From assembly GCF_013408535.1 (NCBI RefSeq), contig NZ_JACBZA010000001.1, forward strand, positions 2,006,850 to 2,070,849: 64,000 bases of DNA, written 5' to 3'. Numbering within the stretch: the first letter of the stretch is position 1; the number at the start of each line of letters is the position of its first letter. This DNA is from Actinopolymorpha cephalotaxi (GTDB taxonomy: Bacteria > Actinomycetota > Actinomycetes > Propionibacteriales > Actinopolymorphaceae). The translations under genes and the position numbers were made by a program. The notes under the pieces are model-generated. The model saw only the letters and a list, made by a program, of their open reading frames with translations. It made no database searches and was not told the DNA's origin. Below are positions 8,507 through 16,675 of the stretch, one piece after another.

Positions 8507-8920
8507 ACCCGCCGGGTTGGCGCCGCCGTCGAGGTAGGTGCCGTGCCCGTGGGTGACCAGGCCGCCGGCATCCCCGCCGTTCCCGCCGTTCCCGCTGTCC
8601 TCGCCGTTCCCGCCGAATGTCAGGACCTCGTTGACGACCCCGCCCACCTGGTTGCGGTAGTTGATGACGAGGGTGCCGACGCCGACGTAGACGCCGAGCA
8701 CCTCGAAGCGGAGGTCGGGGATGCGGGCCAGGCCCTCGGTCCAGTAGGCCCGCAGGGCCTCCTTGCCCCGGATGATCCCGTCGCCGCCGAGCAACCGCGC
8801 CGCGACCGGCGAGGTGAACACCACGTCGTCGGCGAAGTGCTCCAGCAGCGTGTCGAGGTCGTGGGCGTTCCAGGCGCGGACCCACCGGTCGGCGAAGGCC
8901 CGGGCGTCGTCGTGGTTCAT
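8492..8920 (-). CDS. NTF2-like (SnoaL-type) protein
   Basis: 142 residues. The start, ATG then DDARAFADRWVRAWNAHDLD followed by LLEHFADDVVFTSPVA, is typical of the SnoaL/NTF2-like fold, a cone-shaped pocket used by isomerases, hydrolases and ligand-binding proteins; this member's reaction is unknown. Residues ~103-115 are a Gly/Asn-rich insertion (GGNGEDSGNGGNGG) coded by short tandem repeats, which probably lengthens a surface loop. It lies 44 bp after the GH15 gene on the same strand and may be cotranscribed with it. Confidence 0.82.
   Translation of the reverse strand: MNHDDARAFADRWVRAWNAHDLDTLLEHFADDVVFTSPVAARLLGGDGIIRGKEALRAYWTEGLARIPDLRFEVLGVYVGVGTLVINYRNQVGGVVNEVLTFGGNGEDSGNGGNGGDAGGLVTHGHGTYLDGGANPAGLRAD
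8574..8615. repeat. 9-bp tandem repeat inside the NTF2-like gene
   Basis: Imperfect copies of CCGCCGTTC code for the GNGG-rich loop of the NTF2-like protein. A unit of 9 bp keeps the frame whatever the copy number. Confidence 0.6.
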
Positions 8921-8964
8921 CCGGCCATGATGGCCGACCCGAACCCTCCCGGCGGCCGGTCGTC

Positions 8965-10740
8965 TCACCGGACGGGATCGCCGGCCAGCCGCAGGGACGT
9001 CTCCAGGAACATCGCGTGCACGAAGGCCTGCGGGATGTTCCCGCGCAGCTGCCGCTGGCGTACGTCGTACTCCTCGGTGAACAGCCCCGGCGGCCCGCAG
9101 GCCGCGCGGTTGCGCTCGAACCAGCGCCCGGCCCGGTCGACCTGCCCCTGGTGCCAGTACGCCAGTGCCAGCTCGAAGCCGCAGAGCAGGAACGCGCCCT
9201 CGTTCTCTCCGAGCGGCACGTCGCCGTCGGCCGCGAACCGGTAGGCGTAACCGTCCTGGGTGAGCTCGTTCTCCACGGCGGTGATCGTCGCGCGTACCCG
9301 CGGATCGTCGTGGGGGAGCGCGCCCCGCACCGGGGGCAGCAGCAGAGCCGCGTCGGTGCCGTCGTGCCGCGGGCTGCGGCGCCACGCCCGGTCCGGTCGC
9401 GTGCAGCGTTTCGTGGTCTCGCCCAGGATGGTGTCGGCGAGATCGGTCAGCCGGCCCGACTCGGCGCGCGTGACGACGCCGGCGGCGGCCCGCAGCCCGG
9501 CGACGCAGGCGAGCCGGGAGTGCGTCCACCAGTCCTCGCGCAACTCCCAGATCCCGGCGTCCGGCCGGTCCCAGCGGCGGTCGATCACGTCCACGGCGAG
9601 GTGCAGCGCGCGGCGTCCGTCGTCGTCGAGCCGGTCGTGGCGGGCCGCGACGGTCAGCAGCTGGAGGATCTCGCCGAAGGCGTCGAGCTGGAACTGGCCG
9701 TGCACCCAGTTCCCGACGACGTCCGCGCCGCCGGGGTAGCCGGGAAGGTGCAGCCGCCGCTCCCGCGGGATGCCCGAGCCGTCGGCCCGGTAGCCGGGCG
9801 CGAGCCGGTCGCCGTGTTCGAGCAGGCGGGCGGTGGCCACCTTCACCGCGTCGTCGAGCAGCGGATGCGGGCCGTCGACGCCGACCGCGATCCCGGCGTA
9901 GCACTGGTCCCGGATCCACGCGTAGCGGTAGTCGTAGTTGCGGCCGGCCTCGGCCCGCTCCGGCAGACCCAGGGTGGCGGCCGCGACCATGGCGCCGGAG
10001 CCGGTGGTCAGCCCGCGCAGCAGGGCGTACGCGTGACGGGCGTCGCGGGGCGCCACCGAGGTGGCGAACTCCGGCACGGCGGCCCGCCACTCCTCCTCCG
10101 TACGCGCCCACGCCTGGTCCGGGTCGATTGGCTCGGGAAGTTCGCGGTCGCCGACCTCGAGGATCAGGTCCCGGTGGTCGCCGCCCGGCACCGTGAGCTC
10201 CAGCTCCAGACGTCCGTCCTCGGCCGGTCGGGCCGCCGGAGCTCCGGTCCAGCGGATCCACAACGGCCCGGTCCGTGCCGTCCACCGGCCGTCGATGGTG
10301 CGGCGTACGTCGCGCATCGGCTCCTGGCCGAAGCGGGCGCGCAGGTCGAGTACGACCCGGATCCGGGCGGTGCCCTCCGGGGCCTCCACCCGGCGCAGGA
10401 CGACGGCCCGGTGCGGGTCGCCCGGGAAGGCGAGCGCGTCCCGGCACTCCACGATGCCGTCGGTGGTGACCCAGCGGTTGCGCCAGACGAGCGAGCCCGG
10501 CTCGTAGTGGCCGCCCCAGACGTGGCGTTCGATCGGGGTGACGGCATAGACGCCGCCGCCGCCGACCAGGCCGGACAGGACCGCGTCGTCGTCCCATCCG
10601 GGCGCGCACAGCCAGGCGATCTCCCCGCGGGGGCCGCACAGTGCGCCACGCTCGCCGTCGGCGATCAGTGCGTACTCGCGGAGTACGGACGGCTGGAAGT
10701 CGTTCGGCGTCGGCGACGGTTCGGTGGGTGACGTTTGCAT
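8965..10740 (-). CDS. glycoside hydrolase family 15 (glucoamylase/trehalase-like)
   Basis: 591 residues. A beta-sandwich N-terminal domain is followed by an (alpha/alpha)6 barrel. Family landmarks: YALIADGERGALCGPRGEIA near the N-terminus, NYDYRYAWIRDQCYAG (the conserved RxxWIRD region), GIWELREDWWTHSR with the catalytic Glu, and a second acidic segment near ENEGAFLLCGF. It probably hydrolyses alpha-glucosides or trehalose in the cytoplasm, as there is no signal peptide. The start overlaps the operator at 10734, so the MarR regulator transcribed divergently may control it too. Confidence 0.87.
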   Translation of the reverse strand: MQTSPTEPSPTPNDFQPSVLREYALIADGERGALCGPRGEIAWLCAPGWDDDAVLSGLVGGGGVYAVTPIERHVWGGHYEPGSLVWRNRWVTTDGIVECRDALAFPGDPHRAVVLRRVEAPEGTARIRVVLDLRARFGQEPMRDVRRTIDGRWTARTGPLWIRWTGAPAARPAEDGRLELELTVPGGDHRDLILEVGDRELPEPIDPDQAWARTEEEWRAAVPEFATSVAPRDARHAYALLRGLTTGSGAMVAAATLGLPERAEAGRNYDYRYAWIRDQCYAGIAVGVDGPHPLLDDAVKVATARLLEHGDRLAPGYRADGSGIPRERRLHLPGYPGGADVVGNWVHGQFQLDAFGEILQLLTVAARHDRLDDDGRRALHLAVDVIDRRWDRPDAGIWELREDWWTHSRLACVAGLRAAAGVVTRAESGRLTDLADTILGETTKRCTRPDRAWRRSPRHDGTDAALLLPPVRGALPHDDPRVRATITAVENELTQDGYAYRFAADGDVPLGENEGAFLLCGFELALAYWHQGQVDRAGRWFERNRAACGPPGLFTEEYDVRQRQLRGNIPQAFVHAMFLETSLRLAGDPVR

Positions 10741-10749
10741 AGGCGCAAC
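10734..10749. promoter_or_regulatory. MarR operator, site 1
   Basis: TTTGCATAGGCGCAAC contains the dyad TTGC-N6-GCAA. It matches the reverse complement of site 2 (12752-12767) at 13 of 16 positions, and it overlaps both the -35 of the marR promoter and the first codons of the GH15 gene. Confidence 0.6.
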
Positions 10750-10764
10750 TACTCCACGGATACT
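10735..10764 (+). promoter_or_regulatory. marR promoter, leaderless
   Basis: TTGCAT (10735-10740), an 18-bp spacer and GATACT (10759-10764) are followed after 6 nt by the ATG at 10771. The predicted transcript starts at the A of the start codon. The same geometry occurs at the SDR gene (12737-12766). Confidence 0.5.
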
Positions 10765-10770
10765 TGCCGG

Positions 10771-11325
10771 ATGGGCTCAGGGGATCCCGGCCACGGGGAC
10801 GAACACGTCGAGCAGGTCGACCACGCTGAGGGCGCCGAGCACGCTGATCGGCAGTTCGAGGACGCCGACCGGCAGGTCGACGCCGTGCTGCGGGCCGCGC
10901 GGGTGTGGGTCGCGGTGGTGGCGCGTTCGGTCGCCGAGGTGGAGGAAGCGGTGACTCTCAGCCAGCTCCGGGTGCTGGTGATGATCGCCACCCGTGGCCC
11001 GGTCAACCTCGGCGCCGTCGCCCGCGAACTCCGCGTCCACGCCTCCAACGCCACCCGCATCTGCGACCGGCTGGTGGCCGCCGGGCTGCTGCGGCGCGAC
11101 GAGGATCCGCGCGACCGACGGCACCTCGCCCTCACGCTGACCCCGAAGGGCCGGCGCCTGGTCGACCAGATGATGCGGCACCGGCGGGCCGCGGTCGCCG
11201 ACGTCGTGGCGCGCATGCCGGAGGTCCAGCGCCGGCGACTGGCCAGCGCGCTGGACGCCTTCGCGGCCGCGGCAGGTGAGGTCACGGACGTGGAGACCTC
11301 GATGCTGGGCTGGCAGGAAAGCTGA
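10771..11325 (+). CDS. MarR family transcriptional regulator
   Basis: 184 residues. A winged helix-turn-helix occupies ~55-140: TLSQLRVLVMIATRGPVNLG, ARELRVHASNATRICDRLV (recognition helix) and the wing RRDEDPRDRRHLALTLTPKG. The first ~40 residues are acidic and His-rich, longer than usual for MarR. A TTG in frame at 10735 would add 12 residues but lies inside the operator; the promoter spacing supports the ATG at 10771. Dyads at its own promoter and at the SDR promoter suggest autoregulation and control of the SDR gene. The 3' end overlaps the convergent gene at 11282 by 44 bp. The ligand is unknown. Confidence 0.88.
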   Translation: MGSGDPGHGDEHVEQVDHAEGAEHADRQFEDADRQVDAVLRAARVWVAVVARSVAEVEEAVTLSQLRVLVMIATRGPVNLGAVARELRVHASNATRICDRLVAAGLLRRDEDPRDRRHLALTLTPKGRRLVDQMMRHRRAAVADVVARMPEVQRRRLASALDAFAAAAGEVTDVETSMLGWQES

Positions 11326-11722
11326 ACGTCTGGCCGGCCCGGTGGGCGGCGTACAGTCCGGCGAGCGCCATCGCGGACGCGGTCACCGTCTCGGCCAGCG
11401 CGAGCGGGCGGCGCCTGCGGTCGACCGCAGCCAACCCCACCATGCTGAGCGCGTGCAGCGCGTCCACCCCCGCGCCGAGGCGGTAACCCGTCGGGGACGC
11501 GAGCACGGTGGCGGCACCGGCCTGGAGGATGTGGCGTACGCCGAGCACGCGGGCGGCGAGGCGTTCGTGCCGGTCCAGCGGGCGGCCGGCCACTCGCCGG
11601 GACACCACGTCGGGGACCGTCGCCTCGACCATGCCGTACGTGAACCGGATCGCGCTGAGCGCGGTCGCCAGGTTCACGCTGCTCAGCCTGCTCACTCCGC
11701 TCAGCCTGCTCACCCCGCTCAT
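11282..11722 (-). CDS. small membrane protein of unknown function
   Basis: 146 residues starting at an ATGA overlap with the SDR stop, so probably translated with it. Hydrophobic segments lie at ~20-35, ~55-75, ~85-100 and ~105-125, with the basic stretch VDRRRRP between the last two. The N-terminus holds two copies of LSGVSR coded by an 18-bp tandem repeat (about 11684-11719). I do not recognise the family. The link to the SDR gene suggests a shared function under MarR control. Confidence 0.62.
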   Translation of the reverse strand: MSGVSRLSGVSRLSSVNLATALSAIRFTYGMVEATVPDVVSRRVAGRPLDRHERLAARVLGVRHILQAGAATVLASPTGYRLGAGVDALHALSMVGLAAVDRRRRPLALAETVTASAMALAGLYAAHRAGQTFSFPASPASRSPRP

Positions 11723-12729
11723 CGCCGGACCACCTTCGCCGCCAGGGCGGCGAGGCCGGCGAGCCCGCCGGCCGCGGCGGCCGCCGACAGGCGGGGATGG
11801 TGTGACGCCCACTGCTGCACGCTCTGCCCGGTCGCCCGCGGGTCGAACGGCCCGTGCGCGCCGAAGTCCTGTCCGCCGGGGCCGTCGGCGGGTTCCCACA
11901 GGTTGGCCGGCTGCTCGGGGTCGCGGGGCTGGTCGGTCTGCTGGGAGCCGAAGCCGGTGTGCCCGAGGTAGCGGTCGAGTACGCCGGGCAGCACGGCGTT
12001 CGCCATCAGCGTGGCGACCGTGCTGCCACCCACCCAGTACTCGCGGCGGCGCGGGTGGTCCGCGGCGTACACGACTCCGCGCGCGGCGACCTCCGGCTGG
12101 TAGATCGGGGGGACCGGCTGGGCCCGGCGCGGCAGCCGGGACAGCACCCAGGTGAACTGCGGGGTGTTTACCGCCGGCAGCTGCACCATCGTCACGTGCA
12201 CGTTGCTGCGCTCGTGCAGAAGTTCACACCGCAGCGACTCGTGGAAGCCCTGGATCGCGTGTTTGGCGCCGCAGTACGCCGACTGCAGCGGGATTCCGCG
12301 GTAGGCCAGCGCCGAGCCGACCTGGACGATGGTGCCCTCGTCGCGGGTGCGCATCCGCCGCAGCGCCGCCATGGTGCCGTAGACGTAGCCGAGATAGCTC
12401 ACCTCGGTGACCCGCCGGAACTCCTCGGCGCCGATCTGGTGGAACGGCGCGAACACCGAGGTGAACGCGACGTTGACCCACACGTCGATCGGGCCGAGTT
12501 CGTCCTCGACCCGGGCGGCGGCCGCCTCCACCTGGTCGGCGTCGGCGACGTCGACGGGGATCGGCAGCGCCTGCCCGCCGGCCTCGCGTACTTCCCGGGC
12601 GGCACCGGCCAGCCCGGTCTCGCCCCGCGCCAGCAGCGCGACCTTCGCTCCGCGTGCACCGAACGCCTTGGCGGTGGCGCGTCCGACTCCGGCGCTCGCG
12701 CCGGTGACCACGACTACCTGAGGACTCAT
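11719..12729 (-). CDS. short-chain dehydrogenase/reductase with C-terminal extension
   Basis: 336 residues. Rossmann motif TGASAGVG (9-16); catalytic triad S139, Y152 and K156 in AYCGAKH; acidic cofactor-loop residues D60 and D63. The usual NNAG is VNVAF here. Residues ~240-336 extend past the core and end in an Ala/Gly-rich hydrophobic stretch that could anchor it to the membrane. This layout matches SDRs often called ketoreductases or 'SDR family oxidoreductase' in actinobacteria; the substrate is unknown. A dyad of the MarR type covers its -35. Confidence 0.86.
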   Translation of the reverse strand: MSPQVVVVTGASAGVGRATAKAFGARGAKVALLARGETGLAGAAREVREAGGQALPIPVDVADADQVEAAAARVEDELGPIDVWVNVAFTSVFAPFHQIGAEEFRRVTEVSYLGYVYGTMAALRRMRTRDEGTIVQVGSALAYRGIPLQSAYCGAKHAIQGFHESLRCELLHERSNVHVTMVQLPAVNTPQFTWVLSRLPRRAQPVPPIYQPEVAARGVVYAADHPRRREYWVGGSTVATLMANAVLPGVLDRYLGHTGFGSQQTDQPRDPEQPANLWEPADGPGGQDFGAHGPFDPRATGQSVQQWASHHPRLSAAAAAGGLAGLAALAAKVVRR

Positions 12730-12736
12730 GGGTTCC

Positions 12737-12766
12737 TCTATACCTGCAATCGTTGCGCTAACGCAA
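12737..12766 (-). promoter_or_regulatory. SDR promoter, leaderless
   Basis: Read on the minus strand: TTGCGT (12766-12761), an 18-bp spacer, TATAGA (12742-12737), 7 nt, then the ATG at 12729. The predicted transcript begins at or next to the start codon. Confidence 0.5.
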
Positions 12767-12767
12767 A
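12752..12767. promoter_or_regulatory. MarR operator, site 2
   Basis: GTTGCGCTAACGCAAA contains TTGCG-N4-CGCAA, a perfect dyad, and also fits TTGC-N6-GCAA. It covers the -35 of the SDR promoter, which would block RNA polymerase. Confidence 0.6.
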
Positions 12768-12820
12768 TGATCGGGTGTCCGGCGGCTCACGTACCCCGAG
12801 ATCACGCCGGTAACCCGAGC

Positions 12821-13645
12821 TCATGCGAGCAGTCTGAGCATCCGCTCGGCCTGCCGCTCCGGCGTCCCCGGAGGGTTGCGGCGGACCGAGGGGCCGCCCG
12901 GCAGCAACGTGTACAGCCACAGGGCCGCGGCCAGCCGCCGGCTCTCCAGGAAGCGGGCCGGGTCCACGTCGAACCGGGGCCAGAACCCGTCCCAGTCGGT
13001 CTCCTTAGCCGAAAGGTGCTCGACCAGGGAGGCGAGTTCGTACGACACGTCGGACCGGCCCGCGTCCTCGAAGTCCACGATCCGCACCCGGGTGCCGTCC
13101 CACAGGTAGTTGGCGAGGTTCGGGTCGCCGTGGCCGAGCACCTTCGCGGCACCTCCGGGCAGGCGGACGTCGACCAGCCACTCACGTACGGCGTCCACGG
13201 CCCGGCCGAGCGGCCCCGGCGGGCGGGAGGCGCCGGCGAACCGCATCCGGGCCACCGCCAGCGCCTCGCGCGGTGCGAACCTCCGGCGGGGCATGGACCC
13301 GACCGGCACCGACCACAGGATGCGCAGCGCGGCCTCCAGGCCGTCGAGTTCGGGGCCGGTGAGCGCACCGCCGAGGGGTCGGCCCGGCAGTTCGCCCACC
13401 GTCAGGCTCGGGACGCTGGCCTCCAGGTCGGCCGCCAGCGGTGCCGGAGCCAGGTCGACGGTGTGCGCGTGCAGCAGCCGCAGCGCCGACCACTCGCGCA
13501 GGTGCTCACCGCGGTCCCAGGAGCGGTACCGCTTGTGCACCACGCCGCCGAGGATGGACAGCTCGTGGGTCTGGGTGACCGCCTCACTGCTCGTGGCAGC
13601 CGGCGCGGCGGTCGTGGGGGTCGTCGAAGACACTGTGGTGGACAT
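12821..13645 (-). CDS. phosphotransferase (APH / choline-kinase fold)
   Basis: 274 residues. The N-lobe includes a likely ATP-binding Lys (K38 in VVHKRY). The catalytic loop is HGDPNLAN (172-179) and the metal-binding Asp is D191 in VDFEDAG. These are the motifs of aminoglycoside phosphotransferase-fold kinases acting on small molecules. The first ~25 residues are Ser/Thr/Ala-rich. It begins 20 bp after the autokinase gene on the same strand, so a role in polysaccharide or amino-sugar metabolism is possible. An antibiotic-resistance role is not supported by anything seen. Confidence 0.78.
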   Translation of the reverse strand: MSTTVSSTTPTTAAPAATSSEAVTQTHELSILGGVVHKRYRSWDRGEHLREWSALRLLHAHTVDLAPAPLAADLEASVPSLTVGELPGRPLGGALTGPELDGLEAALRILWSVPVGSMPRRRFAPREALAVARMRFAGASRPPGPLGRAVDAVREWLVDVRLPGGAAKVLGHGDPNLANYLWDGTRVRIVDFEDAGRSDVSYELASLVEHLSAKETDWDGFWPRFDVDPARFLESRRLAAALWLYTLLPGGPSVRRNPPGTPERQAERMLRLLA

Positions 13646-13665
13646 CGATGGGGTACCTCGCGAAC

Positions 13666-15153
13666 TCAGCCGGCACCGTTGGCGGGGGCGTTGCCGGTCT
13701 CGCCGTCTGTGGCACGGCGGCTGCCGACGGCCTCGGCGACCTGGGCGGCGGCGGAGGGCTGCACCCGGCCGTTCGCCAGTGGCTGCAGGTCGTCGCCGGC
13801 CGGACCGGCGTAGCTGTAGCTGTAGCTGTAGTCGACCCGGTTGGGCCCACTGTTCGGGCACATGTTGAGGATGGTGCCGGCGACGTGCGCGTGGACCGAG
13901 CCCAGGCGTTCGACACAGGAACGAACCTGGTCGCGGGTGGTTTTGCCGTGGCGTACCACCAGGAGCGCACCCTCGACCTGGGCGGACAGGATGGCCGCGT
14001 CCGCCACGGGAAGCAACGGTGGGGCGTCGATCAGAACGATGTCGAACGCCCGCCGCAGGTCGGCGAGAACCTCCGCCATCACACGAGACTGCAGCAGGTG
14101 CGTCGGATCGGGCGGCATCGGCCCACTGGTGAGCACCGGGAGCTTGTCCGGACCCCATTCCTGTATGGCGTCGGACAGGGCGATCCGCCCGATCAGGACG
14201 CTGGTCAGCCCGACCGAGGTTTCCAGACCGAGAGAGTCGGCGACTCCGGGGCGGCGCAGGTCGCCGTCGACGAGCGCCACCCGTTGACCCGACTGCGCCA
14301 GGGCGATGGCGAGGTTGGTCGCCGTGGTGGTCTTGCCCTCTCCGGGCAAGGAGCTGGTGACGACGAAGACCTTGCTGCGCTGGTCGACGTCGACGAACTG
14401 CAGGTTGGTCCGCAGCAAGCGGAAGGCCTCCACGCGTGGGGAGTGCGTCCGGTAGTCGGTGAGCAGGCGCCGTTTGTTCACCTTCGAGTCGTACGCGAAT
14501 GAGCCCAGCACGGGTGCCGCGGTGAGCCCGGCAACCTCCTCGGGCCGACGCAAGGACGCATCCAGCGACTCCCGGAACGCCGCGGCGCCGGCGCCCAGCA
14601 GAAGACCGACCACGAAGCCGACGGCAACATTCCGGATCGGCTGTGGACTCACCGGATCCTGGCCGGTGACCGGCGGTCCCAGTGACGTGACTTTGATCGG
14701 CGTTCCCGACGTCGCGGAGTTGCTCTCCAAACGCCGCACGAAGCTGGTGAACTCGTCAGTGACCGCCTGGGCGATCCGGCCGGCCGTGTGTGGGGTCCGG
14801 TCGGTCACCCTGACGACGATGATGACGGTGTTCGGTACGACGTCGGCGCTGATCTGACCACGCAGAGCATCCGGACTGCGTTTGAAGCCGAGCCTGTCTA
14901 CCACGCGCCGGGCGATCTCCGGGCCGGTCACCAGATCTGCATACGACCCGACCCGTTGCTCGGACAGGAGCCCGCCCTGATAGGCGGAGGTAAGGTCCGG
15001 CTGAGCAGTGGACACGAAAAGGCGGACGGTCGAGGTGTACTTGAGCGGCGCTTCAAGTGTGACCAGTGTCGCCGCCGCGACGCCGACAAGAGCACCGACC
15101 ACGACCAGCCGCCAGCGGCGTCCGAACACCTTGAAGTAGTCGCGAAGATCCAC
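13666..15153 (-). CDS. polysaccharide copolymerase / tyrosine autokinase (Wzz + BY-kinase), copy 1
   Basis: 495 residues. Membrane helices at ~14-34 and ~176-195 flank an extracytoplasmic Wzz-type chain-length domain. The cytoplasmic kinase has Walker A (SSLPGEGKTTT, 267-277), Walker A' (LVDGDLRRP, 294-302) and Walker B (IVLIDAPP, 372-379). A tyrosine cluster DYSYSYSY (441-448) is the expected autophosphorylation tail. Such kinases control export and length of exopolysaccharide with Wzx/Wzy. Unlike Firmicutes, where the two parts are separate proteins, here they are fused. GTG start; GAGG ribosome site. The gene is divergent from the glycosyltransferase at 15428 across a 274-bp AT-richer gap. 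Confidence 0.92.
   Translation of the reverse strand: MDLRDYFKVFGRRWRLVVVGALVGVAAATLVTLEAPLKYTSTVRLFVSTAQPDLTSAYQGGLLSEQRVGSYADLVTGPEIARRVVDRLGFKRSPDALRGQISADVVPNTVIIVVRVTDRTPHTAGRIAQAVTDEFTSFVRRLESNSATSGTPIKVTSLGPPVTGQDPVSPQPIRNVAVGFVVGLLLGAGAAAFRESLDASLRRPEEVAGLTAAPVLGSFAYDSKVNKRRLLTDYRTHSPRVEAFRLLRTNLQFVDVDQRSKVFVVTSSLPGEGKTTTATNLAIALAQSGQRVALVDGDLRRPGVADSLGLETSVGLTSVLIGRIALSDAIQEWGPDKLPVLTSGPMPPDPTHLLQSRVMAEVLADLRRAFDIVLIDAPPLLPVADAAILSAQVEGALLVVRHGKTTRDQVRSCVERLGSVHAHVAGTILNMCPNSGPNRVDYSYSYSYAGPAGDDLQPLANGRVQPSAAAQVAEAVGSRRATDGETGNAPANGAG
13811..13834. repeat. hexanucleotide repeat coding the kinase tyrosine tail, copy 1
   Basis: Four units of TAGCTG or a close variant (complement CTACAG) encode alternating Tyr-Ser in the C-terminal tail. 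Gain or loss of a unit keeps the frame and changes the number of phosphorylatable tyrosines. Confidence 0.6.
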
Positions 15154-15427
15154 AAAGCCTCATCTCGTTCCTGGGCAGGGCTTGAGGTCCCGTCGGCCAT
15201 AGCGGATCGTGAACCATCGGCTGACGAATGCCGAGGCCGCATGTCGTTCGTGCGGAATCGATAGTGGCATCTTCGTCCGTTTATTACGAGGACATCCGCA
15301 AAATAAGCCATGGTCCACCGGCCGCAGAATTCTCGATCTTGAAATCGCCCGGCGACTTTGTGGTCGACACGTGCTCGAACACCGGGCGGGCCTTCTCGAT
15401 CTGCGTACACTGCCGCCCGAGGAGCTT

Positions 15428-16675
15428 ATGAGAATCGGTGTTCTGAGTCAGTGGTTCGATCCCGAACCGGGGCCGGCGAGCCTACCCGGCGTACTCGCGC
15501 GCGGTCTTGCGGACCGGGGTCACGACGTTCACGTCCTGACCGGCTTTCCCAATTATCCCGACGGCCAGGTCGCCGCGGGCTATCAAATCCGACGACGTTT
15601 CGATGAAACATTAGGAAATGTTCACGTCAGGCGGGTCGCGCTTTACCCGAGTCATGATTCCTCGGTACTTCGGCGCACACTGACCTACGGCTCGTTTGCC
15701 GCCTCGGCCCTGCTGTCGGGGATCGAGCGGCTGCGAGGAATGGACGCCGTGTGGGTCGGCAACTCACCGGTCACGGTGGCGGCGCCGATGTGGTGGATCC
15801 GGTATCGCCACCAGGTGCCCGTCCTGCTGCACGTGCTCGACCTGTGGCCGGACAACGTCGCCGCGAGTGGGTTCATGGGCAACGGCGGGCTCCGCGCGGT
15901 CGAAGGGGTTCTGAGTTCGTGGTGCGGACACATGTACCGCGCCGCGAGCAGCGTCGCCTACATCTCTCCTGGAGTGGGCCGGCTCCTGCAGGGCAGAGGC
16001 GTACCGGCGGACAAGCTCACCTACATTCCGCTGTGGGCCGACGAACATCCCACCCATGCCACGGCCCGGAGTATGCGAGCCGAACTCGGTCTGGACGAGA
16101 GCCACGTCGTACTCGTGTACGCGGGCACGCTCGGCGGGGCGCAGGGACTGGAGTCGCTGGTCGACGCCTGCGCGAAAGTGGACGATCCCAACTTCCGTTG
16201 CCTGGTCGCGGGGTCGGGGGTGTCCGAAGCTGATCTCCGCCGGCGGGCACGAGACGTCGGGGCCACCAACGTCCGCTTTCTCGGTCGGGTCCCGAAGGAG
16301 CGTGTGCCGGCGTTGATGGCGACCGGAGACATTCACTACGTGAGCCTTCGTCCCTCCGCGATGGCCGCGTACACGATGCCGAGCAAGGTGCAGGCGACAC
16401 TGGCCGCCGGAAAGGCCATGCTCGTTGCCGCCGACGGAGATGTCGCCTCCGTGGCACGTGAGAGTGGAGCCGGGATCGCGGTCGGGCCGGCCGACCCCGC
16501 GAAGGTACTGGACGGGATCCGGCAGGCGACGGTTCTGGGGCGGGGCAACCTGCGGCTCCTCGGTGAGCGCGGCCGCGATTACTACCACAGGACGTTCTCC
16601 GCCGAGACAGGCGTGGGACGCGTGGAGAGCGCCCTGCAGAGGATCGCACGACAGGAGAAAACCCATGCTGGCTGA
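15428..16675 (+). CDS. glycosyltransferase family 4 (WbuB-like, probable FucNAc transferase)
   Basis: 415 residues, GT-B fold. The N-terminus GVLSQWFDPEPGPA, HVLTGFPNYPDG and VLHVLDLWPDN match WbuB/WcaI-type transferases. The C-terminal donor domain has VYAGTLGGAQGLESL, VRFLGRVPKERVP and TMPSKVQATLAAGKA. E. coli WbuB adds L-FucNAc, and the capE/capF-like genes directly downstream make its UDP-L-FucNAc donor, so that donor is a good inference. GAGGAG precedes the ATG; frame extensions upstream are not credible. The 15154-15427 gap is AT-richer and must hold the divergent promoters, but I see no clear element. Confidence 0.85.
   Translation: MRIGVLSQWFDPEPGPASLPGVLARGLADRGHDVHVLTGFPNYPDGQVAAGYQIRRRFDETLGNVHVRRVALYPSHDSSVLRRTLTYGSFAASALLSGIERLRGMDAVWVGNSPVTVAAPMWWIRYRHQVPVLLHVLDLWPDNVAASGFMGNGGLRAVEGVLSSWCGHMYRAASSVAYISPGVGRLLQGRGVPADKLTYIPLWADEHPTHATARSMRAELGLDESHVVLVYAGTLGGAQGLESLVDACAKVDDPNFRCLVAGSGVSEADLRRRARDVGATNVRFLGRVPKERVPALMATGDIHYVSLRPSAMAAYTMPSKVQATLAAGKAMLVAADGDVASVARESGAGIAVGPADPAKVLDGIRQATVLGRGNLRLLGERGRDYYHRTFSAETGVGRVESALQRIARQEKTHAG

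Noticed and set aside
8921-10639. Long upstream extension of the NTF2-like frame
   Set aside because: It runs antisense-frame through the GH15 gene and is Arg/Gly/Pro-rich without motifs; the ATG at 8920 begins the real domain.
15254-15270. CGATAGTG shared by the 15.2-kb and 26.4-kb intergenic regions as a locus motif
   Set aside because: An 8-base match between two regions of a few hundred bases is expected by chance.
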